Shown: in pieces, positions 63,551 to 64,000 of the stretch
Layout: each line of letters opens with the position of its first letter
Position numbering within the stretch: position 1 is the first letter of the stretch
Assembly: GCF_002873135.1 (NCBI RefSeq)
Contig: NZ_MCVI01000003.1
Location: forward strand, 248,001-312,000
Direction: 5' to 3'
Source of the DNA: Shewanella sp. 10N.286.48.A6
GTDB taxonomy: Bacteria; Pseudomonadota; Gammaproteobacteria; Enterobacterales; Shewanellaceae
DNA: 64,000 nucleotides
Notes under the pieces: model-generated
What the model was told of the DNA's origin: nothing
The model's database searches: none
The model's input: the letters and a program-made list of their open reading frames with translations, nothing else
Program-made: the position numbers and the translations under genes

Positions 63551-64000
63551 TTAAATAATAGGTCTGGTTCGATAATACACTAATGAGGGCATTGCTAAGC
63601 CGACTGATAATGCCCCAAGAATGAATACGGTTTTCAGGCCATTAAGAATGACTATCGAAGTTAAATCACTGCTGACTTGCTCTTGAACACTCAGTTGTAC
63701 CAAAGCTATCAAGGTATTGTATGCATAGGTACCCGGTACCATGGGTATGATAGCTGCAACAGCATACATTAGCGGCGGCGCGAGGTGACGCTTAGCAAAG
63801 CGTATCGTAATAATACCAACGATGGCTGCAGCTGCAAATGTCGCCCACTCTATGGGCATATCAAAATGCATAAGTAGGCTTCTTGAACTATGCCCTATGG
63901 CGCCAGCTACCGCACAAAAAGGTAAGTATCGCTTCGGGACATTAAACAACATCGCAAAGCCTAGCGCTGGTATTGCTGAAAAAAGTCCATCATGCAGCAA
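63551..64000 (-). CDS. ThrE/YjjB-type threonine/serine exporter family protein, 5' end outside the window
   Basis: 149 codons are visible, open to the edge at 64000. Five hydrophobic segments and the YjjB-like pattern: AIPALGFAMLFNVPKRYL near the N-terminus, AVAGAIGHSSRSLLMHFDMPIEWATF, PMVPGTYAYNTLIALV, and ALSVGLAMPSLVYYRTRP at the end. This corresponds to the smaller half (ThrE_2/DUF3815) of split ThrE exporters; the larger YjjP-like half is expected just beyond the window. Comparison with E. coli YjjB (157 residues) suggests only a few N-terminal residues are missing. Transport of threonine, serine or succinate is known for homologues only. Confidence 0.85.
   Translation of the reverse strand: MLHDGLFSAIPALGFAMLFNVPKRYLPFCAVAGAIGHSSRSLLMHFDMPIEWATFAAAAIVGIITIRFAKRHLAPPLMYAVAAIIPMVPGTYAYNTLIALVQLSVQEQVSSDLTSIVILNGLKTVFILGALSVGLAMPSLVYYRTRPII

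Overview
The window looks like chromosomal DNA of a marine gammaproteobacterium of the Shewanella type. Three things point there: an outer-membrane decaheme cytochrome of the OmcA/MtrC family, periplasmic NrfA nitrite reductase, and several small families typical of Shewanella and Vibrio (DUF2960, DUF2913, DUF3019, DUF3718). Gene order blocks such as lptG-lptF/pepA-holC-valS and djlA...murU-amgK/lptD-surA-pdxA-rsmA-apaG-apaH...folA are standard gammaproteobacterial backbone. I see no rRNA, tRNA, IS element, prophage or CRISPR array. All identifications are from reading translated sequence and remembered family motifs; no search was run.

Region 1 (1-8.0 kb, all minus strand): a light and oxidative-damage gene set (FAD-dependent oxidoreductase of COG2907 type, an SDR, a SnoaL-like protein, photolyase phrB and a RudS-like tRNA 4-thiouridine desulfidase). 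It is split by a nitrogen-oxide pair, nnrS and nrfA, with a near-consensus NsrR operator in front of nnrS. Region 2 (8.2-20.8 kb): the DUF368 undecaprenyl-phosphate translocase, small membrane and hotdog proteins, an FKBP isomerase, two divergent M24 (Xaa-Pro type) peptidases, an RhlE-like DEAD-box helicase, and small secreted or unknown proteins. Some intergenic gaps here carry short tandem repeats.

Region 3 (20.8-29.6 kb): LPS export permease genes lptF-lptG, divergent from pepA, then holC and valS, then a SEC-C zinc-motif protein. Region 4 (29.7-36.9 kb): a POT-like MFS transporter, an acetate transporter (SatP family), a decaheme lipoprotein cytochrome with a collagen-like linker and a candidate Fur-controlled promoter, a LysR regulator and an RsuA-type pseudouridine synthase. 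Region 5 (37.0-48.3 kb): glnD, a YcxB-like protein, a four-gene unit of MipA/OmpV porin-like protein, DUF3019 protein and an RstAB/CarRS-like two-component system, then small proteins, a YiaVW-like HlyD/DUF3302 pair, and purT.

Region 6 (48.5-64 kb): a 2-hydroxyacid dehydrogenase, an outer-membrane beta-barrel, djlA, the cell-wall recycling pair murU-amgK, then lptD-surA-pdxA-rsmA-apaG-apaH, a chemotaxis receptor behind a clear sigma-28 promoter, a DUF3718 protein, folA, and the edge of a ThrE/YjjB-type exporter. Envelope biogenesis is the dominant theme (LptD, LptF, LptG, SurA, UptA/PopT, MurU/AmgK, the OmpV two-component locus). Anaerobic and extracellular respiration is the second (NrfA, NnrS, decaheme cytochrome), and light/UV stress is the third.
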